DNA from: Ursus arctos
Taxonomy: Eukaryota > Chordata > Mammalia > Carnivora > Ursidae
Length of the DNA: 64,000 nt
Direction of reading: 5' to 3'
Assembly: GCF_023065955.2 (NCBI RefSeq)
Contig: NW_026622808.1
Location: forward strand, 34,360,475 to 34,424,474
The notes under the pieces are model-generated. The model made no database searches, was not told where the DNA came from, and worked only from the letters and a program-made list of their open reading frames with translations. Shown in pieces: positions 1 to 10,880 of this stretch. Position 1 is the stretch's first letter, and each line of letters starts with the position of its first letter. Made by a program: the position numbers and the translations under genes.

Positions 1-529
1 GACCTCCAGCGGGTCCCCCAGATAGTCCCTGGTTTCAGACTCTACTCAGGGGCCAGGGCAGAAGCCCTCCAAACTAAGAAGATGGGCCATGTTCTGGGCT
101 GACCCAGCCAAGGAAACAACATCCCCGCCACAGGAAGGACCCTGCCGGGCTTTGGGGTCAGTGAGGTTTCCAAGTACAGCGGGTGAGCTCGGTCAGGCCT
201 TCCCAGCCAGGGGGCCGAAGACAATGGAACTGACTGTGCCGAGCCCGCTACCCACCAGCCTGCCGGAGAGCTGCCAGTTGTCCATGGCCTGTCATCCCGT
301 GGGCTCTGACATATTCGACCTTCTTGATCTTTTGTGTGGCACAGGTGTCTTCTACTCCAGCAGCCTGTTTTGGAGAACTCCAGTGAAAAGAGAGGTTTTC
401 CTGTGGCCGTCAATGCTGAGGGGTCCCCAGGAGACTCTTCCCATGGCTGCCCAGTTGGCCCAGCAAGATGTGCTGACACACAGCCCCGGAGGGGCCCCGG
501 CTGAGGCTCTGGTTCTGTTCCCTTTGCAG
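1..529 (+). other. DOCK3: DOCK3 intron (partial)
   Basis: This is intronic sequence upstream of the penultimate DOCK3 coding exon. It ends in a pyrimidine-rich stretch and an AG at 528-529. I looked for the preceding DOCK3 exon, whose last codon is completed by the GT at 530-531, and did not see it here. Open frames in this stretch have no recognisable protein character. Confidence 0.8.
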
Positions 530-612
530 GTCATTACTCCCTACACTTCGACGCCTTCCACCACCCCCTGGGTGACACGCCCCCGGCCCTGCCTGCCCGG
601 ACTCTGCGCAAG
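530..612 (+). CDS. DOCK3: DOCK3 penultimate coding exon
   Basis: The exon is bounded by an acceptor AG at 528-529 and a donor GTAATG at 613. It starts with two bases that complete a glycine codon, then encodes a short segment beginning HYSLHFDAFHHPLG and ending PALPARTLRK. It finishes on a codon boundary and joins the last exon at 1397 in phase 0. The segment matches the proline-rich tail of DOCK3 as I know it. PALPAR fits a PxLPxR SH3-ligand pattern. The catalytic DHR2 domain and the rest of the protein lie to the left of the window. Confidence 0.93.
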
Positions 613-1396
613 GTAATGTACCGAAGCGACAGCCCCACCGGGGTGTGAGAGGAACCTTCTCATCTGCTGTGGAATCACCTGGCTCTACAGAGGGAACTGC
701 AGCCCTCCCCGGCTCCTCTGTGCCGGAGCGCCCAGCCTGGCGGAAGCTAGGGGTGGCCAGAGCCACACTCAAGATGCAGATGACTGATATATCCTGCAAG
801 CAAGGCGATGGGGACAGGGGGGTCAGAGGGTCCTGGGGACAGCAACACACAGTACCCAGAGTGCACGGGCGAGGGGTAGTGAGGGGCTGGGGGCTCCTTG
901 CTGTTGCCACGAGGTATCGGCACACTACAATTCAAGCAGTAGATACTCCCATGGTAGATCGTAGAGCATTTTAAACTAGAGTCCAGTCAAAAGCAAGAGG
1001 CAGGAGGCAGCAAAACCTCGTGAAAACTCATTTTTCTGCACATTGGAAAAGATGGACTCAGTCACAGATTTCAGCAGCAGAGTCCATTCATCTGGCCCAT
1101 GGTCCCTGGGGTTCTTTCTGCTCTCCCCACTGGCCTGCTGACCCAGCCTTTCTGCCGGCACCCCAGAGCCACAGGGTACAAATGACTAGCGGTCAGGGCA
1201 GGGCCATTTTTTCCCACAGAAATACTGCTGATTCTGGGGCTCCACTGGCTTTCTGGGAGCAGGGGACGCTGGGGGGCGGTGGCCGAAGAGACAAATGGGC
1301 AGCTGACGTGTGTGGGCGCCCGGCCCTCTCTCCACACGGCGAGCCCGCCCACCTGTCTGCAGAGCGGGTCTAACACGCCCACCCTTTCCTTTGCAG
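613..1396 (+). other. DOCK3: last DOCK3 intron
   Basis: A 784-base intron with donor GTAATG and acceptor TTTGCAG ending at 1396. It is moderately GC-rich and unique-looking; I see no repeat or other gene in it. Confidence 0.85.
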
Positions 1397-1906
1397 TCTC
1401 CTCTCCACCCTATCCCGGCCTCCCCCACGAGCCCCCAGTCGGGTCTGGATGGCAGCAACTCTACACTGTCGGGCAGTGCCAGCAGCGGCGTGTCCTCCCT
1501 GAGCGAGAGTAACTTTGGGCACTCCTCAGAGGCCCCACCTCGAACCGACACCATGGACTCCATGCCAAGCCAGGCCTGGAATGCTGATGAAGATCTCGAG
1601 CCACCCTACCTCCCTGTCCACTACAGCCTCTCCGAGTCCGCCGTCCTGGACTCCATCAAGGCCCAGCCATGCCGAAGCCACTCAGCCCCGGGGTGCGTCA
1701 TCCCTCAGGACCCCATGGACCCGCCTGCGCTGCCACCCAAGCCCTACCACAGCCGCCTGCCGGCCCTGGAGCACGAGGAGGGCGTGCTGCTACGCGACGA
1801 CGCCGACAGGCCCCGGGGCCTGCACCGCAAGGCCTCGCTGCCCCCTGGGAGCGCCAAGGAAGAGCAGGCCCGCCTGGCCTGGGAGCACGGCCGAGGGGAA
1901 CAGTGA
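1397..1906 (+). CDS. DOCK3: DOCK3 last coding exon (C-terminal tail)
   Basis: This exon encodes the final 169 residues of dedicator of cytokinesis 3, a neuronal Rac1 guanine-nucleotide exchange factor of the DOCK-B group that promotes axon outgrowth. The reading frame starts at the first base (SPLHPIPASPTSPQSG), continues through a serine-rich stretch (SGSASSGVSSLSESNFG) and stops at TGA 1904-1906 after WEHGRGEQ. The tail is disordered and proline-rich. PPALPPK at 1721-1741 matches the PxLPxK pattern bound by Crk/Nck-type SH3 domains. It is very close to the human C-terminus as I remember it, with a few substitutions around the EHEEGVLLRDDADRPRG segment. Identification is by protein similarity and by position upstream of MANF. 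Confidence 0.96.
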   Translation, partial: SPLHPIPASPTSPQSGLDGSNSTLSGSASSGVSSLSESNFGHSSEAPPRTDTMDSMPSQAWNADEDLEPPYLPVHYSLSESAVLDSIKAQPCRSHSAPGCVIPQDPMDPPALPPKPYHSRLPALEHEEGVLLRDDADRPRGLHRKASLPPGSAKEEQARLAWEHGRGEQ

Positions 1907-4127
1907 GGGGCAGGGAGGCGGCCGGGATGCCGCCCGCAGTGAGCAGCTTGCCCAACCACTCCAGGTCTGAAAAGCAAGTCCCCCCCACCCCAGGGAGCCA
2001 GAGAGGCCCGGCACTCAGGAGAGAGCCACCCCGAGTCTACGTTCTACTGCCGTGAACTCGTGTGTTGCCATGTGCAGAGGCCACAGCAGCATGAAGGGTT
2101 GTGGCTTCTCTTTTTATTTCATTTTCTACGTTTCCATTTCTATGGGTTTTCCTTTCTTTGTGCAGTAGATGCTTTCTTCCTCCTGCAGTTCCAGACCACG
2201 TGGAGCTATATGGAGATATTGCACAGACAGAATTGCTTTGCAGCTTTGCAGGGCCCAGGGTTCAGAGCCCAGGCCCTTCCTCCAGGGCAGAGAGGCACAG
2301 AAGAATGGAAATTGCACTAGGGACTTCTTCCGCTGCTGCATGGACAGAAGAGCTCATGGTTGTATTCAGGGATTGCAAGGACCACGTGGACTACACGTCA
2401 CAGGTGGACAAGGGAGCTACAAAACATTTTGCACAAAAGCCTACCCACCAGCCCACTCTTCCGTCCAGGAGTGTGCAACTGAGGGGCTGCTTGGGCCAGC
2501 CTGCCAGCTCAGGCATGTGACCTGGCCTAATGGCACGCCCAGGGCACACTGCCGGGCTTCCGTGGGCCAGCCCTGCCTCCCACTCTACCTTGGATTTTTC
2601 CCTCCATTGCTTTTATTTCTGACCATTTGCTCCCTTCCACTCTCAACACACCTCATGCCCTGCAGGAGCCCCCCTGGCAAATGGATCTGCAAAGGTTATC
2701 TCCCGCCCTCTGGGGTTTGAGTGGGGGTGTGGAGCCAGAGGGACTACCCTAGCCACCTTCCTCCCCCGGGCCCAGACGGCCAAGTGTTGAGAGAAGAGCT
2801 GGCATAGGAGTGAGGCTGGGGCGTGGCCGGGGCCGGAAATCCTCTGAATTTTCAGAAGTGGCCAGAAAGCCTATCACCCAGCTCCTGAATCAGGGATTTT
2901 CAGCACTACCTCTGCGCAGTGGGGCTGGCTGCCCAGCCAGGCTTCCAGCCCTGAGGACTCGCCGTCAGGTGCAGCGAGCTCCTGGGTAAAGAGGGTGGGA
3001 GGGAGCTCCTCCTTTCGGAAGCAGAGAGCCATGCAGGTTGAACTATCCTCTCCCGAGTGACCAAGTGCAGTCTCGTCCCCCATTCCCCACCTCAACCTCC
3101 CCACCCCACCACCCCCTACCCCGCTCCAGGCCCACAGGGACCACCACTCAGGGTTCGGGGCAGGCAAGAGGCCAGTTTCTCCAGCCTCCCCAGTCTGTTG
3201 GGCAGAGCGCAGTGGTGTCTTTATAGGAAACTTTCAGGTCAGGGCAGTGATTTTCCTCTTGGTTTATTATTTGGGGGGATAGGGTGGGGTGGTAATAGTA
3301 TTTTACCAGGGTGCTTCTAAGTTACTTAAAAAAAAGTCTACAGACAAAATATTTTTCTTTCATTTGCCTGAGTTCACTACTTTGATGGTCGTAAGGCGGC
3401 CTTCTCCTTGTTGAGCAGGTGTGTTCTCCCGTAGTTCTCTTCTGCTGGCCTGACTCCCAGGCCAGGCCCCGGGCCCTAGACCCCCATCCCTTCCCCTACC
3501 GTCCCTCTTTCCAAACAGACAAGGCCGGTCAGGGTGTTCTCTTGTACACAAACGCCAGCTTATTGAACAGGAATGCCAGCGAGTAACCTATTGGGAAAGA
3601 TGGAGGGCCGCATCACCTTCAGGGCCTCTGGGGGGTGCTTCTCACCAGTGTGGGTCTTTTCTGACACTGTAAGGATGGCTCCAGGCAGAGTGGTCGGTCA
3701 TGGCAGCCCCAACCTCAGAGGGCAGGCCTGGAACATCTGGTGTTCACAAGTGTTAAGAGGGTCGGGGGCTAGCTCTGGATGTTGAGTCTTAGGTAGGAGG
3801 GCATCTTTATAGATTTTAGGGCACTTCTGAACATCAATCCCTGGACAAGGCAGTCATCACATAAGAACATCGACCTTCTCCACCTGGTGGGATAGGATGG
3901 TAGGGAGGGGAGTGTGGGTTGGTTTGGCCTTGCCTTTTTATGCAAGGTGAGCTAGGTTTGTGTTTTCGCTTTCCATTTTCCCTTTCCATTTTCCCTAACT
4001 GGATAAAAAGGACATAATCCAAACCCCTTTTGTTGGAGAACGCCAGTCTGAGGGGAAGTGGGAGGCCAGAAATGAGAATCCTCTGAAAAGATTGTGAAAT
4101 ACTGATTTTCATTCTTTCAAGCTTATT

Positions 4128-4448
4128 TGTAAATACTTATTTGAATGCTGTGTATTTGTACAGGAATTTGAGCAAAAAATGTATAGAGTGTGATGTCCAA
4201 TTGGTTTTCAGCCCTATAAATGTGTTTTTAACCTCCAGCATTCTGTGCTTATTTAAAATAAGACTTCTAACCATTTCCTTTGTGTATTTATGTTTAAAAA
4301 AGTGATTTAAAGATGATCTTACCTGTAACAGAAAGCAAAGTTAAAAGAAAAAAAAAATTTGTACTAGTGTCCCAAGAGGTATTTTACTGTATATATTGTG
4401 GTAGCATGTTCTAAATCCAACAAGTAATGTGAATTTTAGATGTAAATA
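4128..4448 (+). promoter_or_regulatory. three Pumilio-type elements in the DOCK3 3' UTR
   Basis: Three copies of TGTANATA lie in the transcribed orientation at 4128-4135 (TGTAAATA), 4388-4395 (TGTATATA) and 4441-4448 (TGTAAATA). UGUANAUA is the consensus bound by PUM1 and PUM2, which usually repress mRNAs. The cluster is in the AU-rich end of the UTR, where such sites are typically accessible. Binding is an inference. Confidence 0.5.
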
Positions 4449-4501
4449 TCTGCCACTTGATTTTTCCCCTTTTCCCCACTCCCTTGACTGCTGTGATGTG
4501 A

Positions 4502-4507
4502 ATTAAA
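4502..4507 (+). promoter_or_regulatory. DOCK3 poly(A) signal ATTAAA
   Basis: This common variant hexamer sits at the end of the AU-rich UTR; I saw no canonical AATAAA near the proposed transcript end. Cleavage is expected near 4520-4530. Confidence 0.6.
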
Positions 4508-4689
4508 GATGAATACCTGATACTGACCCACTGAATTCACTGAATGGGAGCAGCCCTAGAGCCCCTCTCCAACCCTTGTCGCTGGGCTCCAAGCCCTTTA
4601 GCCCCATAGAAATATCTCTGCACGGAGCCCAGAGCCAGCCTTCCAACGTCCTGCCTTGAGACAGACAGCACTTTAAAGGAGGGCAGCCA

Positions 4690-5580
4690 AAGAGGAACCC
4701 CCCTCCAGTGCCTGTCCGCTGACTTGGCGGGCCCCTAACCTACTCAAGAGGCGCCCCCGGCAGCCAGGGACCCCCGCCCCCCCGGAGCGGTCGGCTGGGA
4801 AGCCGGAGGCAGCGGGCCAGCCCTTTAGCTCCCCACCGAGGCGGGCCGGCTCGGATCGCACAGCCTCGGCACCGAACCGGGCCAGGCGCTTCCCTGGGGC
4901 CTGGGACGGCAGCTCGGAGGGGGGCCCTGCCTCTGGGAAGTCCTCCAGCCCAGCGTCCGTCCACCCCAGCCGGTGTCCGGTCAGCCCAAACAAGGCGGCC
5001 TCCGGCCTAATGCGGACCTTCGGACCTGGTCGGCAGGCCTCGCGGGCGCTCCCCGAAGCCTAGGTCCCCCACCCACGGGATCGCTTGAAAAAACGGAAAG
5101 GAACTTCCCCGGAGTCTGCCCTTTGGGCCGCGGCTGACTGCAGAGTCGCTGGCCTGCGCCACGAGTCGAGGCCCGGGAGGAGAAGTCCGCGGGGTTTCTC
5201 GGGCCGGCGTGGGGCACTCTAGACAATTCAGCAGACGCGGGGTTACGGCCGAACCCCACTCCAGTCCGAGACTCCCGGCTTCAGGTACCGCCGCTGCCCC
5301 TACTCAAGATGGCGGCCCTGGCTGCTTCCGCCGGCCCCGCGGCTGCTTCCTGCCGGACGCCCTGGTTCAATCAGCGGCCGACAACTGTCTAGGGCCAAGG
5401 GCGGGCGACGCTACCAGCCAATAGGGAAGGGCAGCGTGGAGCCGCCCGTCTGGGCTCCGAGGCACATGGACCAATGGGAGTGCGGCGTGTGGGAGGGCGC
5501 GGGGGCCGCCCGCCAATGGGGAACTACGGCGCGCGGCCGAGACCTGGAGGTAGCACCGCACGGCGGGCGCGGTTCAGTCG

Positions 5581-5611
<31 letters not shown>

Positions 5612-5630
5612 GAGGAGGAGGAGGAGGAGG
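4690..5630 (+). promoter_or_regulatory. CpG-rich MANF promoter region with three CCAAT boxes
   Basis: The region is strongly GC- and CpG-rich. Three forward CCAAT boxes are at 5418-5422, 5471-5475 and 5513-5517, spaced 53 and 42 bases apart. A YY1-type AAGATGGCGGCC is at 5306-5317. MANF is known to be induced by ER stress through CCAAT-N9-CCACG elements. None of the three CCAAT boxes is followed by a perfect CCACG at that distance, so I call them CCAAT boxes only. There is no obvious TATA box. The immediate 5' leader is a run of GGC and GGA triplets at 5580-5630. Confidence 0.7.
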
Positions 5631-5715
5631 ATGTGGGCCACGCACGGGCTGGCGGTGGCGCTGGCTCTGAGCGTGCTGCCAGGCGGCCGGACGCTGCGGC
5701 CGGGCGACTGCGAAG
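5631..5715 (+). CDS. MANF: MANF exon 1 coding part
   Basis: Encodes the signal peptide and the first mature residues up to DCE, plus the first base of the following valine codon. The donor GTGCGG begins at 5716. The start codon context is AGGATGT, with purines at -3 and -1 but no G at +4. Confidence 0.96.
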
Positions 5716-8700
5716 GTGCGGCGGGGCCGGGGTCCGCGCGGCGGGACCGGGGTTCGCGCGCCGGGGCCGGCCCGGCGGCGGCGCTGAACACGACGGAACG
5801 GCCAAGAGGCCGGAGCTGGAACGGGAGGGGGCGGCGGCCGGTCCCAGCGGGGTGCGCCCGAGGAGGGGCAGACACCAGCCTAGAAAACAGTTCCTGGGCC
5901 TAGGAAACTGGTCCGACAAGAAAGTTGGGACTAGATCGTGCAGAAAACTTGGCTTGACATTGAGATAACGCCGGAGTTTTTGTCCTTTCCCATCACTGGG
6001 CAGAGGCTCTCCCTGGCTCAGGTCGGGAGCCCCTAGGGCCGGCCGTGAGCGCCGCGCCGGGTCCGGTGGGCTTGCGAAGCCGCACCTCGGGGTTCGGTGT
6101 TATGTTTGAAAATGAGAAGCATTTGGATCGTTTTTGTCTTCGCTCTCCAGTTTGGCCTCTTATGAGGTCACACTGAGTCCATCTCAAGGACACGTGTTCA
6201 GTCTCGGCTTAAACTTTGTGGAAGGAGCAGGGAGGAGCCGTGTGTGGGTCATTGGGTGATGCTCGTTCCCCGTGTGCCCTGGGTGTACCAGGGGACCCCA
6301 GCAACCTGGAGCTGGGTTCTGTCGGCCTGCAGGCACCTGAGAAACCCCGGTGATGGAAAAACTCACTTCCGTGTCTCCTATTAAAATTGCTGACGGAGTT
6401 CCCTCCTGGTGGATTGGGGTGCAACTTGGTGATTGCTGATCATCTCCCTTCCCTCTTTTCCAGTCTGCATCTCTTATCTGGGAAGATTTTATCAGGACCT
6501 CAAAGACAGAGATGTCACATTCTCACCATCCTCTATTGAAAAAGAACTTATAAAATTCTGCCGGGAAGCAAGAGGCAAAGAGAATCGGTTGGTGAGTAGC
6601 TGGTTCCCCTCCCTGCCTGGCCCTGCCCACTTGTGTTCAGGAGGTGTGCTGTTGTGTCAGTATGCTGGTGTGGGACTCATGTGCTTTCATGCATTCTGCA
6701 GTTAGGATATTTTTTTTTATCATGTTAGTACTGATTAAGCACCTACTGTGTGCTGGGCACCAGGAGGATCAGTGGGGAGAAATGACAATCAGGCAAACAG
6801 ATGATGCTGTGGGATGAGTGTCCCGGAGAAAATGACCAGGGTGCTCTGGCAGAGAGGGTGGGTGCTGATTTAGGCAGAATAGTCAAGAATCTCTCTGAGG
6901 GAGAGTCATCGTTGGGGGGCGGGGGCACGGATGGGGGGAAGAGCCTCCCAGGCAGAGGGAACAGCCATTGTGAGCACCAGAGGCCATGTGCAAGGGCACA
7001 AGAAGATAAAGTGGGCACAGGGTGGGCTAGGGCCGAATTGAGGACAAGAGCCCTAGCAAAATGATGACTTTTGTAGCTTTAATTTCCCTGGCAGTCGCTG
7101 GTTTGTCTGTCTCTGTTTAAAGGTCTGAATCTTGGTGACTCGTAAACTTACTTGGAGGCTGTCAGCTCTGGGACCGAGCATGTATTAAGAGCCCAGGGTT
7201 TACGCTGACCGATCTGACTGCCAGGACAGGCAGGGCGTGGGAACATGAGGCCCTGCCAGGAGAGAGGTTCTGAGATGTCAGTGTGTTGCGGAGGAGAAGG
7301 CTCTCAAGTGGAACCACCTGAAGGCCGCTGTCCTCTCTTGTGCAGTGCTACTACATCGGGGCCACAGATGACGCTGCCACTAAAATCATCAATGAGGTGT
7401 CCAAGCCCCTGGCCCACCACATCCCTGTGGAGAAGGTCTGTGAGAAGCTCAAGAAGAAGGACAGCCAGATCTGCGAGCTGAAGTACGGTGAGTGTGGCCA
7501 GGCCTCACTGAACCGCCACAGAGCCTCTGCGCTCCGGCACCACGGAGCTGACTTTCTAGCTGGGAGAGGCAGCTGAGAAGCTAGAGCCGCGGCCAGTGAG
7601 TTCGGCAGCCGGGTCGGTGGTGGTGGGAGGGGTACGGATCTGGCAGAAGAGGCCTCACGGAGGAGGTGGCGTTCAGCAAACTTTGAAGGCGGTAGCAGAT
7701 CAGCCAAGAGGCGCTCATGGACGAGCATTCCAGGCGGAGGAAGCGGGCAGTGGGTGGCGCACGGACAGGTCACAGGGGGCCTTGCAGGTTGGGGAAGGTT
7801 TGGCTTCAGGTCTTTAATCTGAGTGAAGTTGGGAACATGGTTTTGTTTGTTTTGGTTCTGGTTTGGAGGTGGGGCGCAGAGAGGTTTTGGGTTTTGTTTT
7901 GTTTTAAGATTTATTTATTTTAGAAAAAGGGGGCAGAAGGAGAGGAAGAAGCAGGCTCCCCATGGAGCATAGAGCCCAATGCAGGGGCTCGATCTCACGA
8001 CCCTGAGATCACGACCTGAGCCGAAATCAAGAGTCAGACGCTTAACCAACTGAGCCACCCAGGCCCTGGGAACATGGGTTTTTGAGCAGAGAAGGGATGA
8101 GGCCTGACTTGGGTTTAGTAGGCTCGTCCTGCTGAAGGCCCAGTGATCTTTATTACCTTGAAGAGAAAAGCTGTGTGCAGGCAGGCGCAAGAGTTCCGGG
8201 CACTGTGGCACCCCTCTGGTGGAAAAAAGCAGGCCAGGTCCTCAGAGTCAGGACCAGGAATAGTTGTCCTCGTCTATAAAATTTGAACAAAACCAACATA
8301 TTTTATTGTGACAAGTGTCCAAGGGCCTGTTTGCCCACTTGTGTTCAAGATGCCTAGTCTCCTGAGAGGGACCTGGGACAGGTGCAGTTGGCTCACGGTC
8401 TCTCTGTGCTCACGAGTGGTCTTGGGGAGTAAGCTCCTGACCAGGGCCTGTGTTGGGAAATTGCAGCAGGGAGATCTCTCTGCTCTGTCACCCTGGAGCT
8501 GTCACTCTACGGTGACTTGCTCTCTACTGTGACTAGTTGTCAAGGTACCTGGGGGAGTGGGAACCACATTTCTCCTATAAGGTTCGTCCCGTAAGGACCA
8601 CGTGGCCTCCGTCCCGGGCTCGGGACGCCCCTGGGGTGAGACTGGCCTTCTGGTGAAGGGCCTCGGGGCAGTGGGCACTGACACGCATCTGCAGGGGTGA

Positions 8701-8966
8701 CCTGTCCTGGGACTGCCGGGGCAGGGGGAGGGGGGGGTGTCTGTGGCCACTCCCACCAGCTCTCCCTGCTCTCTCCTCCAGACAAGCAGATCGACCTGAG
8801 CACGGTGGACCTGAAGAAGCTCCGGGTTAAAGAGCTCAAGAAGATCCTGGACGACTGGGGGGAGACGTGCAAAGGCTGTGCGGAGAAGTCTGACTACATC
8901 CGGAAGATTAACGAACTGATGCCTAAATATGCCCCCAAGGCAGCCAGTTCACGGACTGATTTGTAG
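5631..8966 (+). CDS. MANF: MANF, mesencephalic astrocyte-derived neurotrophic factor (4 exons, spliced)
   Basis: Coding exons at 5631-5715, 6464-6591, 7346-7487 and 8782-8966 join in phase to give 179 residues. MANF is an ER-resident, partly secreted protein that protects cells from ER stress and binds the chaperone BiP. The first 21 residues are a hydrophobic signal peptide ([13 protein letters not shown]), so the mature chain starts near LRPGDCE. A saposin-like N-terminal domain with six cysteines (27, 30, 61, 72, 103, 114) is followed by a SAP-like C-terminal domain with the CKGC motif (148-151). The protein ends in RTDL, a KDEL-like ER-retention signal. All eight family cysteines are present. 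I chose the ATG at 5631 because it directly precedes the signal peptide; the upstream frame is open but Arg-rich. Compared with human, the residue before RTDL is Ser instead of Ala. Confidence 0.98.
5716..6463 (+). other. MANF: MANF intron 1
   Basis: A 748-base, GC-rich first intron that continues the CpG island. The acceptor is TTTTCCAG ending at 6463. No repeat was recognised. Confidence 0.85.
6464..6591 (+). CDS. MANF: MANF exon 2
   Basis: Runs from [13 protein letters not shown] to [10 protein letters not shown] and ends on a codon boundary at the donor GTGAGT. It carries cysteines 30 and 61 of the saposin-like fold. Confidence 0.97.
6720..7055. repeat. old L2/MIR-like repeat in MANF intron 2
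   Basis: The text TAAGCACCTACTGTGTGCTG near the start and CCAGGCAGAGGGAACAGCC near 6950 are typical of ancient mammalian MIR/L2 repeats. I recognise the pattern but cannot give a family with certainty. Confidence 0.5.
7346..7487 (+). CDS. MANF: MANF exon 3
   Basis: Runs from [15 protein letters not shown] to DSQICELKY, plus the first base of an aspartate codon. The acceptor is TTGTGCAG and the donor GTGAGT. It holds cysteines 72, 103 and 114 and so completes the N-terminal domain. Confidence 0.97.
7590..7800. repeat. old L2-like repeat in MANF intron 3
   Basis: Phrases such as GAGGTGGCGTTCAGC and GAGCATTCCAGGCGGAGGA resemble the 3' part of the ancient LINE L2. The match is diverged and made from memory. 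Confidence 0.45.
7902..8065 (-). mobile_element. CAN-SINE, minus orientation (MANF intron 3)
   Basis: Reverse-complement copy of the carnivore tRNA-Lys SINE. It begins with the T-rich complement of its A tail (AAGATTTATTTATTTT), passes ATCACGACCTGAGCCGAAAT, and ends at the complement of the tRNA-like head (CTGAGCCACCCAGG). It is antisense to MANF. Confidence 0.9.
8782..8966 (+). CDS. MANF: MANF exon 4 and stop
   Basis: Encodes the C-terminal domain from [15 protein letters not shown] through CKGC to [13 protein letters not shown], stop TAG 8964-8966. The acceptor is CTCCTCCAG. The domain resembles SAP domains, and the RTDL tail mediates KDEL-receptor retrieval. Confidence 0.97.
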
Positions 8967-9240
8967 TCGGCCTGATCCCTGTTGCACCGGAGGGGAAAGC
9001 AGCTCACCTGCGTCTTCCCCACAGCCTTTTTGTAATTTATTTTTTAGGCGGGCTCCTGACAATGTCAGGTGTGAAGCCTGGAGCTTTCCTGACGATGCTG
9101 GCTCTCCAGCGCCCCCCTGGGGGGATTCACCTTGTTCTGTTGCTGGTTTACTCTAGGACTTCAAAGTGTGTCTGGGAATTTTTTATTAAAGGAAGAAAAT
9201 TTCTAGCTGTCCTTGGAGAATTAAAGTGAATCTGAAATAG
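8967..9240 (+). other. MANF: MANF 3' UTR
   Basis: A short UTR with two ATTAAA poly(A) signals at 9185-9190 and 9220-9225. The transcript end is expected just after either signal. Confidence 0.75.
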
Positions 9241-10880
9241 GATTTCAACCCTCATGAAGATCCCACCAGTTTATGCTTTCCAGCTTACAAAGAATGGTCC
9301 GATATCTTCACATTGGTCCCTCGGCCTCCAGGGCTGGAGACGCCAGGGCAGGCCCCGGGCTGAGGCGGGGGCGGGGGGCGCTGGTGCAGGACTGGAGGCG
9401 AGCCCGGGAGGAGGCTGCGCCCAATCCCCACCCCGAGGTGACTTGGAGTGGCAGTCACAGGAGAGGAGCCAGAGGCTGCGCCGTCTTGCAGAGCACAGAG
9501 GGTTGAATCTGGTGTACAAGGCGGGGCTTTATTGGGGCTGTGCCCGAGCAGGACGGAGGGTCGACTTAGTGTGGCCTTCTGGGAGGATGACCTCCGTCAC
9601 TGCCTATGTTCAGTACCATCACGTTTCTAAACATGCTGTTGGCCCGGCTTCCAGATCTGGCCATCTCCTTGGTCATCGGAGTTTGCAGTCTGGTGTCAGT
9701 CCCAAGCTTCTGATGCCTAATTAGGGTTTTGCAAGATTTGCAGGGGTTGGTTTATACAAAGTCAGTGAGAGGCTGCCTTCTGCCTTATGTACCCAAGATA
9801 AGCCTAACCAATGAAGTCTCGTCCCCAAGTCTGGTTTTTCAGCTCCTCTCCGGGGTTGGCTTTGGGAAACCCAGTTGTCAGTATGAGCTGTGACTTGGTG
9901 GAGACCCCTCTGCTTCTCGGGCCTGCCAAGACCACCTGAAGGGAAGGACTAAAGCAGTGCTTTCCAAGGAAGACCCCAGATCACATCGTTTATGCTGCTG
10001 AATTCAGTTTGCCTCCACAGGCCTCGTTACCACCTGTGTCATCCACTGACGAGAGCCAGCAGCAGCCCCACGTTTGGCACATCTTCAACACCACGTTTCT
10101 AGGAGGGAAGCAAGAAGGTTGAGCTACTTCTCAGGCCAAGACTTACTTCCTTGTTTGGAGGAATTAGGTGGGCTATTAAGATCTGACAAGTGCCTGTCCT
10201 GAGCCCCCAACAGGTGCTGGGAAAATCCACAGCCAAAGACCGAAGTCTTAGGAGGTGGATGGCTGTGGCCTAAAGGCCACACAACACAGGCACACTGAAC
10301 ACCCAACCACTACAGCTCTAGGGCTGACCCCCCAAGGTGATCTACAAAGGGTTAACCCATTCTGGACATGGAGTTCAGATCAGGCAACTGTTACAGTTGT
10401 TTCTCATAAGAGCTCACCCCCTGCACCTGCCTCAGCTGCTCCAGGAGCTGCTTTATTTGAATGCAGGAGGAGGAGGAACTGGCAGACTCTTCCCCACCCC
10501 CACGGTTTCCTTGCAGAAGTTGGGTCAGGTTCTGCGATGCGCCCAGCAGCTCTCTGGAGAATGAAACCTTCCCAAGGGGGCTTGAGCACCTGGGCAGGAT
10601 TCTCCCCGCACCTCACCTCTGGAGAAGAGGTCCTGGCCCTGGAGGTAGAGAGAAGGGCACTGGTCAGCGAGAGGTAAGCGTGGCAAGCTGTCGGAACTAC
10701 TGAGTTTGGCCGCCTCTTCACCCTTGGCTCCGTGGCCCTGCCCTTACAGCCCACTATCTGCTCGGGAGCCCACAGCAGAGGCTCGACCCAGTGGCGCTAA
10801 GGAGCCTATTCCCACTCGGTAAACGGCAGGTTTGTCGGCTGGGGTTTCTCTGCCTGGACCCAAACGGGCCTCGCCTTTTG
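9241..10880. other. MANF-RBM15B intergenic region
   Basis: About 1.6 kb of unique-looking, moderately GC-rich sequence before the RBM15B CpG island. Open frames on both strands look like chance frames. I recognise no gene, RNA or repeat. Confidence 0.6.

Larger units (their letters stand above)
1907..4525 (+). other. DOCK3: DOCK3 3' UTR
   Basis: About 2.6 kb of non-coding sequence follows the DOCK3 stop. The first part is GC-rich; the last 500 bases are AU-rich. It ends around an ATTAAA at 4502-4507, after which the sequence becomes GC-rich again on approach to the MANF promoter. The end point is inferred from the signal, not observed. Confidence 0.75.

Noticed and set aside
89..616. 175-codon plus-strand frame covering the DOCK3 intron and exon
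   Set aside because: It is in a different frame from the DOCK3 exon at 530-612 and shows no protein family character.
5418..5531. ER stress response elements (CCAAT-N9-CCACG) at the three CCAAT boxes
   Set aside because: At the required spacing the sequences are CAGCG, GCGTG and CGGCG, so none is a proper match.
5411..5919. Arg- and Ala-rich frames on the minus strand over MANF exon 1
   Set aside because: Products of GGC/CCG triplet repeats in the CpG island.
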